Below are positions 8,782 to 18,513 of a stretch of 64,000 bases of DNA, in pieces. Position 1 is the first letter of the stretch; each line of letters opens with the position of its first letter. Source of the DNA: Lacimicrobium sp. SS2-24 (GTDB lineage: Bacteria; Pseudomonadota; Gammaproteobacteria; Enterobacterales; Alteromonadaceae); assembly GCF_002201535.1 (NCBI RefSeq), contig NZ_NIWW01000002.1:186001-250000 (forward strand), read 5' to 3'. A model generated the notes under the pieces. That model had not been told where the DNA came from. It was given only the letters and a program-made list of their open reading frames with translations, and made no database searches. A program made the translations under genes and the position numbers.

Positions 8782-10113
8782 TTACAGAATAAAGCGACTC
8801 AGGTCCTCGTCTTCTACCAGGCTTTCGAGGTGTGCATTCACGTATTCGGCATTGATTTCAATGGCCTCGCCGTGTTTGTCGGTGGCATCGAAGGAAATGT
8901 CTTCCATCAGCTTCTCCATCACCGTGTGCAGGCGCCGCGCACCGATGTTCTCGGTACGTTCATTGACCTGCCAGGCCGCTTCGGCAATACGTTTGATGCC
9001 GTCTTCGGCGAAGCTGACGTTCACGCCTTCGGTCTTCATCAGTGCAATATACTGTTCGGTCAGTGAAGCGTTAGGCTCGGTCAGAATTCGCACGAAATCA
9101 CCGGTATTCAGAGCACTGAGCTCAACCCGAATGGGTAAACGGCCCTGCAGTTCCGGGATCAAATCAGACGGTTTCGACATCTGGAACGCGCCAGAGGCAA
9201 TAAACAGAATATGGTCGGTCTTGACCATGCCGTGTTTGGTGCTGACCGTTGACCCTTCTACCAGAGGCAGTAAATCACGCTGCACGCCTTCACGGGACAC
9301 ATCCCCGCCGCTGTTATTTTCCCGTTTACAGATTTTGTCGATTTCATCCACAAAGACGATGCCGTTTTGCTCAACGTTGTAAATGGCCTTCTCTTTGAGT
9401 TCTTCGTGGTTGACCAGACGCCCGGCTTCTTCTTCGGTCAGTAGCTTCATGGCATCTTTGATCTTGAGCTTTTTCTTTTTCGAGCTGGAGCCGGATGAGA
9501 GGTTCTGGAACATACTCTGCAACTGACTGGTCATCTCTTCCATGCCTGGAGGCGCCATGATCTCTACGCCCATCTGTGGCAACGACACATCAATTTCAAT
9601 TTCCTTGTCATCCAGCTGTCCTTCACGTAGCTTCTTACGAAACGCCTGACGGGTACCGCTGTCTTTCACTTCTTCCTTTTCACCCCAGTTGTTCTGGGCC
9701 GGTGGCAGCAGGGCGTCGAGGACACGCTCTTCGGCCGCTTCTTCGGCGCGATAGCGTACCTTTTTCATTTCCTGCTCTTTGGTCATTTTCACCGCAATGT
9801 CGGCCAGATCGCGGATAATGGTTTCAACCTCTTTGCCCACGTAGCCCACTTCGGTGAACTTGGTGGCCTCTACCTTGATAAAGGGGGCATTGGCCAGTTT
9901 GGCCAGGCGCCGGGCAATTTCGGTTTTACCGACCCCGGTAGGACCAATCATTAGAATGTTTTTGGGCGTGACTTCATGGCGCAACTCTTCATTCAATTGC
10001 ATGCGGCGCCAGCGGTTACGCAGGGCAATGGCCACGGCACGTTTGGCGGCCTGTTGACCAATAATATGGCGGTCCAGCTCGTGGACAATCTCTCTGGGAG
10101 TCATTTCAGACAT
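8782..10113 (-). CDS. hslU: HslU, ATPase subunit of the HslVU protease
   Basis: A 443-residue AAA+ unfoldase that feeds substrates into the HslV peptidase. It shows Walker A GPTGVGKT (residues 57-64), Walker B VFVDEIDK, the I-domain (about 110-240), and the family's C-terminal tail ending in SRFIL, which inserts into HslV to activate it. The length matches E. coli HslU (443). It is encoded 42 bp after hslV on the same strand, so the two form one operon driven from the heat-shock-like promoter ahead of hslV. Confidence 0.98.
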   Translation of the reverse strand: MSEMTPREIVHELDRHIIGQQAAKRAVAIALRNRWRRMQLNEELRHEVTPKNILMIGPTGVGKTEIARRLAKLANAPFIKVEATKFTEVGYVGKEVETIIRDLADIAVKMTKEQEMKKVRYRAEEAAEERVLDALLPPAQNNWGEKEEVKDSGTRQAFRKKLREGQLDDKEIEIDVSLPQMGVEIMAPPGMEEMTSQLQSMFQNLSSGSSSKKKKLKIKDAMKLLTEEEAGRLVNHEELKEKAIYNVEQNGIVFVDEIDKICKRENNSGGDVSREGVQRDLLPLVEGSTVSTKHGMVKTDHILFIASGAFQMSKPSDLIPELQGRLPIRVELSALNTGDFVRILTEPNASLTEQYIALMKTEGVNVSFAEDGIKRIAEAAWQVNERTENIGARRLHTVMEKLMEDISFDATDKHGEAIEINAEYVNAHLESLVEDEDLSRFIL

Positions 10114-10155
10114 TGGAATACCTTTGCTAAACGGGTTTATCTGGCTTCAGGCCGA

Positions 10156-10680
10156 TCAGTAGTCAAGCTGCTCAACGGTCTGGTTCTGATTGGTGAATAC
10201 GCAGATATCACCAGCGATGGTCAGACTTTTTTCGGCGATCTCTCGGGCACTGAGTTCGGTGTTCTGTAGCAGTGCCGTGGCAGCGGCCTGAGCATAAGGA
10301 CCGCCTGAGCCTATGGCAATAAGATCCATTTCTGGCTGCAGCACGTCACCGTTACCGGTAATGATCAGGGATGCGGTTTCGTCGGCAACGGCCAACAGGG
10401 CTTCGAGACGCCTCAGCATCCTGTCTGTGCGCCAGTCTTTGGCCAGTTCAACGGCGGCACGCATCAGGTGCCCCTGATGAGTTTCGAGCTTGGACTCAAA
10501 GCGTTCGAACAGGGTGAAGGCGTCGGCGGTACCGCCGGCGAATCCTGCCAGAACTTTGTTCTGATACAGACGGCGAACTTTTTTGGCATTGCCCTTCATG
10601 ACAGTATTACCCAGAGACACCTGGCCGTCACCGGCGATCACCACCTGATTGTTACGTCTGACTGATACGATTGTGGTCAC
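10156..10680 (-). CDS. hslV: HslV, peptidase subunit of the HslVU protease
   Basis: A 174-residue proteasome-beta-like threonine peptidase. Thr2, exposed after Met removal in the MTTIVSVRR start, is the nucleophile. Conserved GDGQVSLG and [12 protein letters not shown] segments and the Na+-site GDICVFTN region are present. It forms dodecamers capped by HslU in the cytosol. It is the first gene of the hslVU operon, with AAGGAT upstream of the ATG, a 5'-UTR stem-loop, and a sigma-32-like promoter. Unlike in E. coli, ftsN is not directly upstream; it lies near 30 kb in this window. Confidence 0.98.
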   Translation of the reverse strand: MTTIVSVRRNNQVVIAGDGQVSLGNTVMKGNAKKVRRLYQNKVLAGFAGGTADAFTLFERFESKLETHQGHLMRAAVELAKDWRTDRMLRRLEALLAVADETASLIITGNGDVLQPEMDLIAIGSGGPYAQAAATALLQNTELSAREIAEKSLTIAGDICVFTNQNQTVEQLDY

Positions 10681-10699
10681 TGTAGATCCTTTTCTTTGT

Positions 10700-10716
10700 G
10701 TCTGCCGGTGGCAGAC
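10700..10716 (-). other. Stem-loop in the hslV 5' leader
   Basis: GTCTGCC and GGCAGAC pair perfectly around a 3-nt loop, about 20 nt before the hslV start and inside the predicted transcript. A leader hairpin has been described for E. coli hslVU mRNA as affecting stability. Whether this one is homologous is an inference. Confidence 0.5.
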
Positions 10717-10735
10717 AAAGCCTGATTGCTAGCTA

Positions 10736-10762
10736 TTTTGGGGCAAAGGTCTGGTTTTCAAG
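10736..10762 (-). promoter_or_regulatory. Sigma-32-like heat-shock promoter of hslVU
   Basis: Reading the minus strand, CTTGAAA (10762-10756) is followed after 12 bp by CCCCAAAA (10743-10736). This closely fits the RpoH consensus CTTGAAA / CCCCATnT. The distance to the hslV start (about 50 bp) is appropriate, and hslVU is a known RpoH regulon member in enterobacteria. Confidence 0.65.
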
Positions 10763-10968
10763 GGAGCCGCGCAGCTTGAGTCGATTCGACAGAGTTTTTA
10801 TAAGCCACACCGGATCAGGATAAAAAAAATCTAAGCGAAAGTGACGCCTGCGACCCCCTCTCCTGACGCCTTTATCGATATTTGTGCACAATTGTGCGCG
10901 GGCAGCAGACTTGACCCCATACACCGGCTTGCTTATAACTAGCGTTCGACAAAATCACGCGATTATCT

Positions 10969-11871
10969 ATGTCAGCAAAGCATCCGATTATTGCCATTAC
11001 CGGTTCATCCGGTGCCGGCACGACAACGACCACCAATGCCATCCGGCATATATTCCGTAACCTGGGGCTGGATGCGGCCTTTCTGGAAGGTGACAGCTTT
11101 CACCGCTACACCCGTCCGGAAATGGAAGTGGAAATTCGCAAAGCTCAGGAGCAAGGCCGTCATATCAGTTATTTTGGCCCTAAAGCCAATGACTTTGTGT
11201 TGCTGGAGAGCCTGTTCCGCGAATATGGCGAAACCGGTCAGGGTAAATTCCGCCAGTATCTGCACACCTTTGATGACGCGGTACCTTTTAACCAGATGCC
11301 CGGCACCTTTACGCCGTGGCAGGACCTGCCGGAAAAAACGGATTTATTGTTCTATGAAGGCCTGCACGGTGCTGTGGTAACCGAGGAAGCCAATGTTGCC
11401 AAGCACGTGGACTTGCTGGTGGGCATGGTGCCCATAGTAAACCTGGAATGGATCCAGAAAATTGTCCGTGACACCACGGATCGCGGTCATTCCCGTGAGG
11501 CGGTAATGAGCAGCATAGTGCGCAGTATGGATGACTATTTTCATTACATTACTCCGCAGTTTTCCCGCACCCATGTGAACTTCCAGCGGGTGCCGACAGT
11601 GGACACGTCCAATCCTTTCAGCGCCCGTGAGATCCCCTCCCATGATGAGAGTTTTGTGGTGGTCAGATTTCGCCGTGAAATGCGTACGGTGGATTACCCT
11701 TATCTGCTGCAGATGATCGACGGAGCCTTTATGTCCCGGGTCAATACCATGGTGGTACCGGGCGGTAAAATGGGGCTGGCCATGGAGCTGATTCTCTCGC
11801 CCCTGATAGAAGAATTGATGGATAAAAAGCGTCGCGCCAGCTTCCAGATGGACTGGGTGGAAGAGAAGTAA
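10969..11871 (+). CDS. prkB: Phosphoribulokinase-type kinase (PrkB)
   Basis: A 300-residue P-loop kinase with GSSGAGTT at about residues 12-19 and the proteobacterial PRK signature blocks (EGDSFHRY, YEGLHGAVV). It belongs to the class found in heterotrophs such as E. coli PrkB. Its physiological substrate there is unclear, and no RuBisCO or other Calvin-cycle gene is visible here. In E. coli it lies near crp and the OsmC gene yhfA. Here a YhfA-type gene is next to it, convergent, but crp is not between them. Confidence 0.88.
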   Translation: MSAKHPIIAITGSSGAGTTTTTNAIRHIFRNLGLDAAFLEGDSFHRYTRPEMEVEIRKAQEQGRHISYFGPKANDFVLLESLFREYGETGQGKFRQYLHTFDDAVPFNQMPGTFTPWQDLPEKTDLLFYEGLHGAVVTEEANVAKHVDLLVGMVPIVNLEWIQKIVRDTTDRGHSREAVMSSIVRSMDDYFHYITPQFSRTHVNFQRVPTVDTSNPFSAREIPSHDESFVVVRFRREMRTVDYPYLLQMIDGAFMSRVNTMVVPGGKMGLAMELILSPLIEELMDKKRRASFQMDWVEEK

Positions 11872-11988
11872 CGCCGCTACGGCGGTATCGTCGCGGCGTC
11901 ACTCTGCTGGGGTGTAAGTGGCCGCGTCAACCACACAGAGGCAAGGTTTCACCTGATTTCTGTTGTCGCTACCGGGTTTTCTGCGCCA

Positions 11989-12396
11989 TCAAAATTGCGC
12001 CTGACAAACCTCGAAACTGTGCGTCACTTCTACACTCTTACCCAGCATAATGGACACGGAGCAATACTTCTCTGCCGACAGGTTCACTGCCCGCTCAACA
12101 TGTTTGTCGCTGACGTCAAAACCGGTGACCACAAAGTGCAGATTCAGACGGGTAAACACCGCCGGGACTGTATCGGCACGCTCGCCGGTCAGTTTCACCT
12201 CGACACCGGTGACCTGCTGTCGCGCTTTTTTCAGGATACTGACCACATCCACAGAAGCACAGCTTCCGGCCGCCATCATCACCATCTCCATGGGACTGGC
12301 CGCTGAGGCTTTATCACCGTCCATGATCACGCCATGGCCACTGTCTGAGGTTGCCACAAAACGCTGGTTGTCGAGCCATTTAACACTTGCTTGCAT
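11989..12396 (-). CDS. OsmC family protein (YhfA type)
   Basis: A 135-residue OsmC/Ohr-fold protein. It has the SPMEMVMMAAGSCASVDVV helix carrying the first conserved Cys and the LSAEKYCSVSIML segment carrying the second, the pair that acts as peroxidatic and resolving thiols in family members. The start was set at MQASVKW because homologues such as E. coli YhfA begin there and AAGGTC lies upstream. A longer frame reaching 12567 adds 57 unlikely residues. It is convergent with prkB. The YhfA branch has no firmly established substrate. Confidence 0.88.
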   Translation of the reverse strand: MQASVKWLDNQRFVATSDSGHGVIMDGDKASAASPMEMVMMAAGSCASVDVVSILKKARQQVTGVEVKLTGERADTVPAVFTRLNLHFVVTGFDVSDKHVERAVNLSAEKYCSVSIMLGKSVEVTHSFEVCQAQF

Positions 12397-12627
12397 GGTA
12401 TTGACCTTATTCTGTTGCAGGTAGCGGGGTTGCTGATTGCGCGCCATTTTGCCCCAGTCCTGCCAGCGAATGCAATGACACCCAACAGGGACGATCCACA
12501 TAGGCCGTAACAAACGGTCATTTTTTGTAACAATCCCGTTGCCCGGGCAACGTCCTAAGTCTTTCACTTTCCTTTGCCCTTGCCTTATAGTGGCAATTGC
12601 AGAAACGGCAATAAACCGGGAAAGGGT

Positions 12628-13356
12628 ATGGGACAGGAAACAACAAAGATTCTGGTGGTGGACGATGATATGCGCCTGCGCAGTTTGCTGGAGCGTTATC
12701 TGGTTGAACAGGGCTATCAGGTCAGAACGGCCGCTAATTCAGAACAGATGGACAGGCTACTGGAGCGGGAAAATTTTCACCTGATGGTGCTGGATTTGAT
12801 GTTACCAGGCGAAGACGGCTTATCCATTTGCCGGCGGATGCGTCAGAAAGAGAGTGCCCTGCCGATTGTTATGCTGACCGCCAAGGGTGATGAAGTGGAT
12901 CGCATCATCGGGCTGGAAATGGGCGCTGACGATTACCTGCCCAAACCATTTAATCCCAGAGAGCTGCTGGCCCGGATCAAGGCGGTTTTGCGCCGCCGTA
13001 CCCTAGAGGCTCCCGGGGCGCCATCTCAGGCCGAACAGCTTGTCAGTTTTGGTCGTTATCAGCTCAACCTCGGTACCCGTGAGATGACCGCCGATGGCGA
13101 GCCGGTGACGCTCACCAGCGGTGAATTCGCGGTGCTGAAGTCTCTGGTCACCCATCCAAGGGTACCGTTATCTCGCGATAAACTGATGAATCTGGCCAGA
13201 GGCCGTGATTACAGTGCGCTGGAACGCAGTATCGACGTGCAGGTTTCCCGTTTACGTCGCCTGCTTGAAGAAGACCCGGCCAACCCTCGTTATATCCAGA
13301 CCGTATGGGGGTTAGGCTATGTGTTTGTCCCCGATGGTGAGAGTAAAGCCAGCTGA
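12628..13356 (+). CDS. ompR: OmpR, response regulator
   Basis: A 242-residue two-component regulator. The receiver domain (1-120) has the acidic cluster VDDD (11-14), phospho-acceptor Asp56 in VLDLMLP, and Lys in PKPFNP. A winged-helix DNA-binding domain (about 135-238) is OmpR/PhoB type with [12 protein letters not shown]. The start at 12628 is preceded by GGGAAAGGG; an upstream ATG at 12574 would add an unconserved stretch. EnvZ follows 11 bp later. The expected role is osmolarity and envelope control of porin genes, by homology. Confidence 0.95.
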   Translation: MGQETTKILVVDDDMRLRSLLERYLVEQGYQVRTAANSEQMDRLLERENFHLMVLDLMLPGEDGLSICRRMRQKESALPIVMLTAKGDEVDRIIGLEMGADDYLPKPFNPRELLARIKAVLRRRTLEAPGAPSQAEQLVSFGRYQLNLGTREMTADGEPVTLTSGEFAVLKSLVTHPRVPLSRDKLMNLARGRDYSALERSIDVQVSRLRRLLEEDPANPRYIQTVWGLGYVFVPDGESKAS

Positions 13357-13367
13357 GCACTCTGACG

Positions 13368-14672
13368 ATGCGTTTTCTCCCCCGCAGCGCCTTTGCGCAG
13401 ACGGTGCTGTTGATTGGCATGTTGCTTTTGATCAATCAGGTCGTCTCGTATTTGTCGGTGACCTATTATTTTATTCGCCCCAGTTATCAGCAAATTAACA
13501 GCTTGCTGGCCACCCAAATCAAAGTCATTTTTATTGAAGGGCTGGATCATGAAGATCCGGCGCTGCACAAAGCGTTTTATGAGGCAACGGGTATCCGCAT
13601 TATGGACGAAGCCCAGGCCCGTGAAGCGGGTCTGAATCAGGCTCGCTACTATCAGTTTTTGTCGCGGCAGATGTCAGTGGAGTTGGGTGGCAGCGCCGAT
13701 GTGCGTATCAGCCCCGGCAGTCCGTCATTATTCTGGGTCAATCCACCTCAGGCGCCGAACCTTTGGATCACGGTGCCCATGCAGGGGTTGGGTGAATCGG
13801 ATATTTCTCCCCTGACCATTTACCTGATGGTGATTGGCGTACTCAGTGTCGCCGGTGGCTGGTTGTTTGTGCGCCGGTTAAATCGTCCATTACAGGCATT
13901 GCAGGGCGCGGCCCTGACCGTAGCCCGAGGTGAGCATCCTAAGTCGCTCAAAGAAGAAGGTTCTACTGAGATTATGGCGGTAACCCGGGCGTTTAATCAG
14001 ATGGCCAAGGGTGTTAAACAACTTGAGGATGACCGTAATCTGCTCACCGCCGGCGTCTCCCATGATCTGCGCACGCCCCTGACCCGTATCCGGCTGGCGG
14101 CTGAAATGCTTCCTGATGAGCAGGAATGGATTCGTGACGGAATCAGTCACGATATTGAAGATATGAACGATATCATCGATCAGTTTATCAACTATGTACG
14201 TCAGGACCGTCAGGAGAAAGTGGAGCGGGTTAACCTCAACAGTATTGTTGACGATGTGGTCAGAGCCAGACACATCGAGTCGCACCATGAGATCGAGCTG
14301 CACCTGGGCGAGATTCCCGATTTACAACTGCGTAAAGTGGCGATGAAGCGGGTACTGGAAAACCTCATTGATAACGCCTTTCGTTATGGCAGTGATCACA
14401 TTGCCATCAGTTCGCACTACGATGCTAAAAACCGTGAGGTGTCATTGTGTATACGCGATTTCGGTTCAGGGATACCGGAGGAGCAAATAGAGAATTTGTT
14501 TCAGCCCTTCACACAGGGTGACAAAGCGCGGGGCAGTATGGGTTCAGGTTTGGGCCTCGCGATTATTAAGCGTATCGTGGATATGCATTCGGGACGCATT
14601 AGCCTGACCAATCACCCGCAAGGTGGATTACAGGCCAGTGTATTTCTGCCAGTGAGGGCACTTCGCGGGTAG
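13368..14672 (+). CDS. envZ: EnvZ, sensor histidine kinase
   Basis: A 434-residue inner-membrane kinase for OmpR. It has TM1 (about 10-32), a periplasmic region of about 115 residues, TM2 (about 150-168), and a HAMP linker (170-222). The phospho-acceptor is His232 in [12 protein letters not shown]. The HATPase domain shows N box [17 protein letters not shown] and GSGLGLAI. It is the second gene of ompR-envZ. The EnvZ-specific [11 protein letters not shown] sequence supports the ortholog call over a generic kinase. Confidence 0.94.
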   Translation: MRFLPRSAFAQTVLLIGMLLLINQVVSYLSVTYYFIRPSYQQINSLLATQIKVIFIEGLDHEDPALHKAFYEATGIRIMDEAQAREAGLNQARYYQFLSRQMSVELGGSADVRISPGSPSLFWVNPPQAPNLWITVPMQGLGESDISPLTIYLMVIGVLSVAGGWLFVRRLNRPLQALQGAALTVARGEHPKSLKEEGSTEIMAVTRAFNQMAKGVKQLEDDRNLLTAGVSHDLRTPLTRIRLAAEMLPDEQEWIRDGISHDIEDMNDIIDQFINYVRQDRQEKVERVNLNSIVDDVVRARHIESHHEIELHLGEIPDLQLRKVAMKRVLENLIDNAFRYGSDHIAISSHYDAKNREVSLCIRDFGSGIPEEQIENLFQPFTQGDKARGSMGSGLGLAIIKRIVDMHSGRISLTNHPQGGLQASVFLPVRALRG

Positions 14673-14729
14673 TCTGGCGCGTGCGCAGCTGGTGAATTGG
14701 GTAACTAAAACATAAAAAGGAACAAGCTT

Positions 14730-16184
14730 ATGAGGATACTGAAATATGCGCTGCCCGCAGCGCTGATACTGATGCAGGGCTGTAGTGAGCCGCCCCGCCA
14801 GCAGACGCAGACCGAAACCATGGCAGAGGAGCTGGCAGAAGCCTCCAAGCAGGTTGAGAGTCCGGTCAGTTTCAATGTACCGGTGCATTACAGTACTCTG
14901 GACAATGGTCTCAAGGTGGTCATTTCTGAGGATGATACCGCGCCTATTGCCACCATTGGTGTGTATTACAATATTGGTTTTCGTATTGAGCCTAAGGACC
15001 GTACCGGCTTTGCCCATTTGTTTGAACACATGATGTTTCAGGGCTCAGACAACCTGGGCAAGATGGAGTTTATTCATCTGGTGCAGCAAAATGGTGGTGT
15101 GCTGAATGGTTCCACCCGTTTTGACTTTACCAACTACTACGAGATTGTTCCGGCCCATAAACTGGAAACCATGTTGTGGGCTGAAGCCGATCGTATGCGC
15201 GGTCTTGCTATCACTCAGGAAAACCTCACGAACCAGCAGGAAGTGGTGAAGAATGAGGTAAAAGTGAATGTGCTGAACCAGCCTTATGGGGGCTTCCCCT
15301 GGCTGGATATGCCGCAGTACGCCTTTGATAACTGGTACAACGCACACAACTTCTACGGCGATCTGGAAGATTTAGATGCCGCCACACTCGAAGACGTGCA
15401 AAGCTTTTTCGACCAGTATTACTCGCCTAATAATGCCGTGGTGGTGGTTGCCGGTGATGTGGATGTGGAGCAGACCCGCGCACAGATAGAAAAATACTTT
15501 GGCGATATTCCCTCGGCGGAATTGACCAAGCAGCCAGACCTGACTGAACTGCGTCAGGAAAAAGAGCGGAAATTCAACCGCTATGACAAGCTGGCACCAA
15601 AACCTGCTTATGCCTTTGCCTATCGTATGCCACCGCGTAATACGCCAGAGTATTATGCCATGGGCATCATTGACCAGCTCTTGGTGCAGGGCGATGACAG
15701 CCTGTTGCACCGCGAACTGGTGAAAGACAAGCAGCTCACCGGGGATGTCAGTGGCGGGATAAACTACCTGCTCGGCAATATGTTTAATTACAACGGACCG
15801 ATGTTGTGGATGGCCTCCTTTACCCATGATGAGGAATATGATGAGCAGATGCTGACGCAGGCGGTGGACAGCGCCCTGGCCCAGCTGACGGAGCAACCTG
15901 TTGCCCAGCAAGACATCAATCGTGCGCTGGTGAAATTGCGCTCCTCCCTGTATGACAATATCGATGGTTTTTATGGCTTCGGTAAAGTGGATTTACTCGC
16001 GAGTTTTGCCCTGTTTGACAATGATCCTGCGCGTATCAACACGCTGGAAGAGCAGTTTAAAGCAGTAACGCCAGAGATTATCAAACAGACCGTGAATGAA
16101 TACCTGCGCCCGGGTAATCGCACAATTCTGACCCTGACACCCGGGGACGATCCCGCTGCTGAATCACAAGGAGATCAACAATGA
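14730..16184 (+). CDS. M16 zinc metallopeptidase, catalytic partner
   Basis: A 484-residue pitrilysin-family peptidase. The signal peptide ends at a lipobox-like LMQGC with Cys18, so it is probably anchored in the envelope. The inverted zinc motif HLFEH is at residues 96-100, and the distal Glu lies in NQQEVVKNEVKVN about 75 residues later. Two M16 domains (about 55-200 and 220-410) follow. It overlaps the next M16 gene by an ATGA. Family pairs of this type act as heterodimers, one subunit bringing zinc and the other the substrate-gripping Arg/Tyr. The natural substrate is unknown. Confidence 0.9.
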   Translation: MRILKYALPAALILMQGCSEPPRQQTQTETMAEELAEASKQVESPVSFNVPVHYSTLDNGLKVVISEDDTAPIATIGVYYNIGFRIEPKDRTGFAHLFEHMMFQGSDNLGKMEFIHLVQQNGGVLNGSTRFDFTNYYEIVPAHKLETMLWAEADRMRGLAITQENLTNQQEVVKNEVKVNVLNQPYGGFPWLDMPQYAFDNWYNAHNFYGDLEDLDAATLEDVQSFFDQYYSPNNAVVVVAGDVDVEQTRAQIEKYFGDIPSAELTKQPDLTELRQEKERKFNRYDKLAPKPAYAFAYRMPPRNTPEYYAMGIIDQLLVQGDDSLLHRELVKDKQLTGDVSGGINYLLGNMFNYNGPMLWMASFTHDEEYDEQMLTQAVDSALAQLTEQPVAQQDINRALVKLRSSLYDNIDGFYGFGKVDLLASFALFDNDPARINTLEEQFKAVTPEIIKQTVNEYLRPGNRTILTLTPGDDPAAESQGDQQ

Positions 16185-17566
16185 ATAAATGGAAAGCGTT
16201 TATTGCCGGAATGCTGCTAGCCACATTTGGGGCACAGGCAGAGAAGCAGCAGCCACCTGCAGGCTCTGAGCCAAAAGATTTTAACCTCACGCAGACATAT
16301 GATTTCAGTCTTGAGAATGGTCTGGGTGTCACTTTTGTGCAGTATGGGGATACACCCAAAGTCACCCTGCGCCTGATCACCTCAACCGGTAATGTGGATG
16401 ATGGTGAACTTGATGCCGTATCGGATATGACCTACGAATTGCTCACAGAAGGCACCTCGAATCGTTCTGCGCAGGAAATTGCAGAGCAGGCTGCTGCCAT
16501 GGGCGGACAGGTGAATACGTCGGTTTCTACCAATTCCAGTTATGTGCAAATGGACGTGCTCAGTGATTATGCTGCGGATGCAGCGGGTCTGATTGCCGAT
16601 CTGGTGCAAAATGCGACCTATGCGCAGGAAGACCTGCAGCGGGCAAAAACAAACTTTATCCGTAGTCTGAAAGTGCAGAAGTCGCAGGCTCAGGGACAAG
16701 CGGCTGAAGCCTTTTATGAGGCTCTGTATCCGGAGCATCCGTATGGCAAGGTATTTGCCGATGAAGCGGTGGTAGAGCGACTCAGCAGTGAACAGGTCAA
16801 AGGCTTTGCGGCTCAGAATCTGGTTGCCAGTCGCAGCCATCTGTTTGTGTCCGGTAAATTTGACCCGGTAACAGTGGAAAAGCAGGTGCGTGAGGCGTTT
16901 GCGCAGATGACCGCGGGTCAGCCCCGGGACATTAACGCACCTGAGGGTAAAGGCGCCGGACAATTTGTGTTTGTGCCCCGCGAAAACGCGCCTCAGTCGA
17001 CGCTGCGTCTGGGATTGCCTGTGGTGGATCCTGCTCATGAGGATTATATCGGTCTGCAACTGATGAACACCTTACTGGGTGGTTCATTTTCCAGCCGTAT
17101 TACCTCCAATATCCGAGAGGATAAGGGCTATACCTATTCGCCCAGCAGTACTATTGTGGCCCGGGTTAAATCCGGCACCTGGTATCAGACTGCGGATGTG
17201 ACAGCGGAAGCCACCGGACCGGCACTGGCTGAAATCGTGAAAGAGATCACCCGTTTGCAAACCGAGGCGCCCAGCAAAGAGGAACTTCAGGGATTTAAAA
17301 ACTATATCTCCGGCATCTATGTGCTGCAGAACTCCTCGCGCACGGCCATCATTAATCAGCTTTGGTTCCTCAAGAGTCATGGTTTACCCATGTCGAGACT
17401 GGAAACCTATGTTCAGCAGATTAATGCGATCACGCCTGAGCAGTTGTCGATGCTGGCGGCAAAATATCTGCCGCTGGCGAAAATGACGCTGGTTGTGGTG
17501 GGTGATGAGAGTGTTAAGGATCAGCTCAATGATGTTCCACAGTTAAAAACGGTATTTAACCTGTAA
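16181..17566 (+). CDS. M16 family partner lacking the zinc motif
   Basis: A 461-residue exported protein with a signal peptide cleaved near AQA (about residue 20). The M16 fold is evident, but the HxxEH site is replaced by DMTYEL, so it cannot bind catalytic zinc. The C-terminal-half motif with Arg and Tyr (SSRITSNIREDKGYTY, about residues 303-318) is intact. This split of functions matches two-subunit M16 peptidases, with this protein as the partner of the upstream gene. The start overlaps the previous stop (ATGA) and has its own AAGGAG site, giving roughly equal expression. Confidence 0.9.
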   Translation: MNKWKAFIAGMLLATFGAQAEKQQPPAGSEPKDFNLTQTYDFSLENGLGVTFVQYGDTPKVTLRLITSTGNVDDGELDAVSDMTYELLTEGTSNRSAQEIAEQAAAMGGQVNTSVSTNSSYVQMDVLSDYAADAAGLIADLVQNATYAQEDLQRAKTNFIRSLKVQKSQAQGQAAEAFYEALYPEHPYGKVFADEAVVERLSSEQVKGFAAQNLVASRSHLFVSGKFDPVTVEKQVREAFAQMTAGQPRDINAPEGKGAGQFVFVPRENAPQSTLRLGLPVVDPAHEDYIGLQLMNTLLGGSFSSRITSNIREDKGYTYSPSSTIVARVKSGTWYQTADVTAEATGPALAEIVKEITRLQTEAPSKEELQGFKNYISGIYVLQNSSRTAIINQLWFLKSHGLPMSRLETYVQQINAITPEQLSMLAAKYLPLAKMTLVVVGDESVKDQLNDVPQLKTVFNL

Positions 17567-17580
17567 ATCAGGGTGCTGAG

Positions 17581-17607
17581 ACAGCGGTAACGCACTGTTA
17601 CCGCTGT
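17581..17607 (+). terminator. Stem-loop after the M16 pair
   Basis: ACAGCGGTAAC, a 5-nt loop and GTTACCGCTGT form a perfect 11-bp stem 14 bp after the stop codon. There is no T-run behind it, so it may work as an mRNA 3' stabiliser or a Rho-type end rather than as an intrinsic terminator. Confidence 0.5.
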
Positions 17608-17651
17608 GGTCTGCATTGCGGACTACAGAAGAAATATACCGTCAGTAACTT

Positions 17652-17673
17652 ATCAGGCCAGCAATGGCCTGAT
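17652..17673. terminator. Second stem-loop between convergent genes
   Basis: ATCAGGCCA, loop GCAA, TGGCCTGAT: a 9-bp perfect stem with a stable GNRA-type tetraloop. It lies between the M16 operon and the convergent membrane protein gene. It lacks a clear T-tract on either strand. Confidence 0.45.
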
Positions 17674-17758
17674 CATATAACCTTGTCACGCCACATAGCG
17701 CGTTGGGCCTCTGTAGCCAGTTCCCTCTTGTAACACCCTCACAACCGGTGATTGCCGG

Positions 17759-18427
17759 TTAGCACTGCAGTGTCAGTTTCAGTTTGTGTTGTTTCCACAG
17801 CCAGACAACCCCCAGCCCATGCAGGTTGAGGAGCATAATAAGCCACCACTCAAAGGCATCGTCCATGCTCTGGTAATCCACCGAGGGCAGCGCATCCAGC
17901 AGCAAAGAACACAATGCCACTGCCAGTGTGAACAGTGACAGCGTTAACAGCACTTTACCGGCTTTCGTGGTTTTCGCCAGGGCTGCCCCGAGTATAAGCT
18001 GGGCGATAAAGGTCAGGCCCAGATAGATAATCACACCGGCCCGTCGCAGCAGGTAAAAGGCGTCACCGGCATGACCTAAGCTCAGGGTATAGATAAGCAG
18101 TGCCAGGCTGGCCAGGGTACCGCAGAGCATCAGTTTGTTGCCCCGGGCGAGAGACAGTCTGTTGAGCCATTGCTGATTGACCCACCAATAAAAAGTGAGC
18201 ATCACCAGCGCCGGAATCATGCCACCTTTAAAGATAAAATAGGCAACCCCATACCGGCCCGTGGCACTGACACTGTGACAGTTCAGGCCATAAGGGTTGC
18301 ACCAGGACAGTTGGCCCTGGAATGACGAAACCAGCCAGCACAGGTGGATCGTCAGCATGGGCAGCAGTGCGCTCATCAATCCTAACCACCAGAGGTGATG
18401 GCCGGGTTTATCGCTATGTTTATCCAT
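17759..18427 (-). CDS. Six-helix membrane protein, unknown function
   Basis: A 222-residue protein with about six hydrophobic segments and a cytosolic, His/Lys-rich start. The first extracytosolic loop holds a pair of Cys (…WCNPYGLNCHS…). The arrangement recalls Frag1/DRAM/Sfk1-like membrane proteins, but the resemblance is loose and no function is assigned. It ends with a short basic tail (WKQHKLKLTLQC). It stands alone, convergent with the M16 operon and upstream of, but oriented the same way as, the diguanylate cyclase gene. Confidence 0.7.
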   Translation of the reverse strand: MDKHSDKPGHHLWWLGLMSALLPMLTIHLCWLVSSFQGQLSWCNPYGLNCHSVSATGRYGVAYFIFKGGMIPALVMLTFYWWVNQQWLNRLSLARGNKLMLCGTLASLALLIYTLSLGHAGDAFYLLRRAGVIIYLGLTFIAQLILGAALAKTTKAGKVLLTLSLFTLAVALCSLLLDALPSVDYQSMDDAFEWWLIMLLNLHGLGVVWLWKQHKLKLTLQC

Positions 18428-18513
18428 TTTTCTCGGCGAAGGTGTGAAAGAAACTGTCAGTATAGTCCGAGCGAGGCTTCTTACATTGCCAGGTCAGGCG
18501 TGCTCAAGAGGGG

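Noticed and set aside
8111-9382. Plus-strand frames crossing the repeat array and the hslU antisense
   Set aside because: They are made of translated repeats and of antisense hslU; no ribosome site or family.
10733-10924. 63-codon minus-strand frame upstream of hslV
   Set aside because: It contains the sigma-32-like promoter and lacks a ribosome site and homology; better read as a regulatory region.
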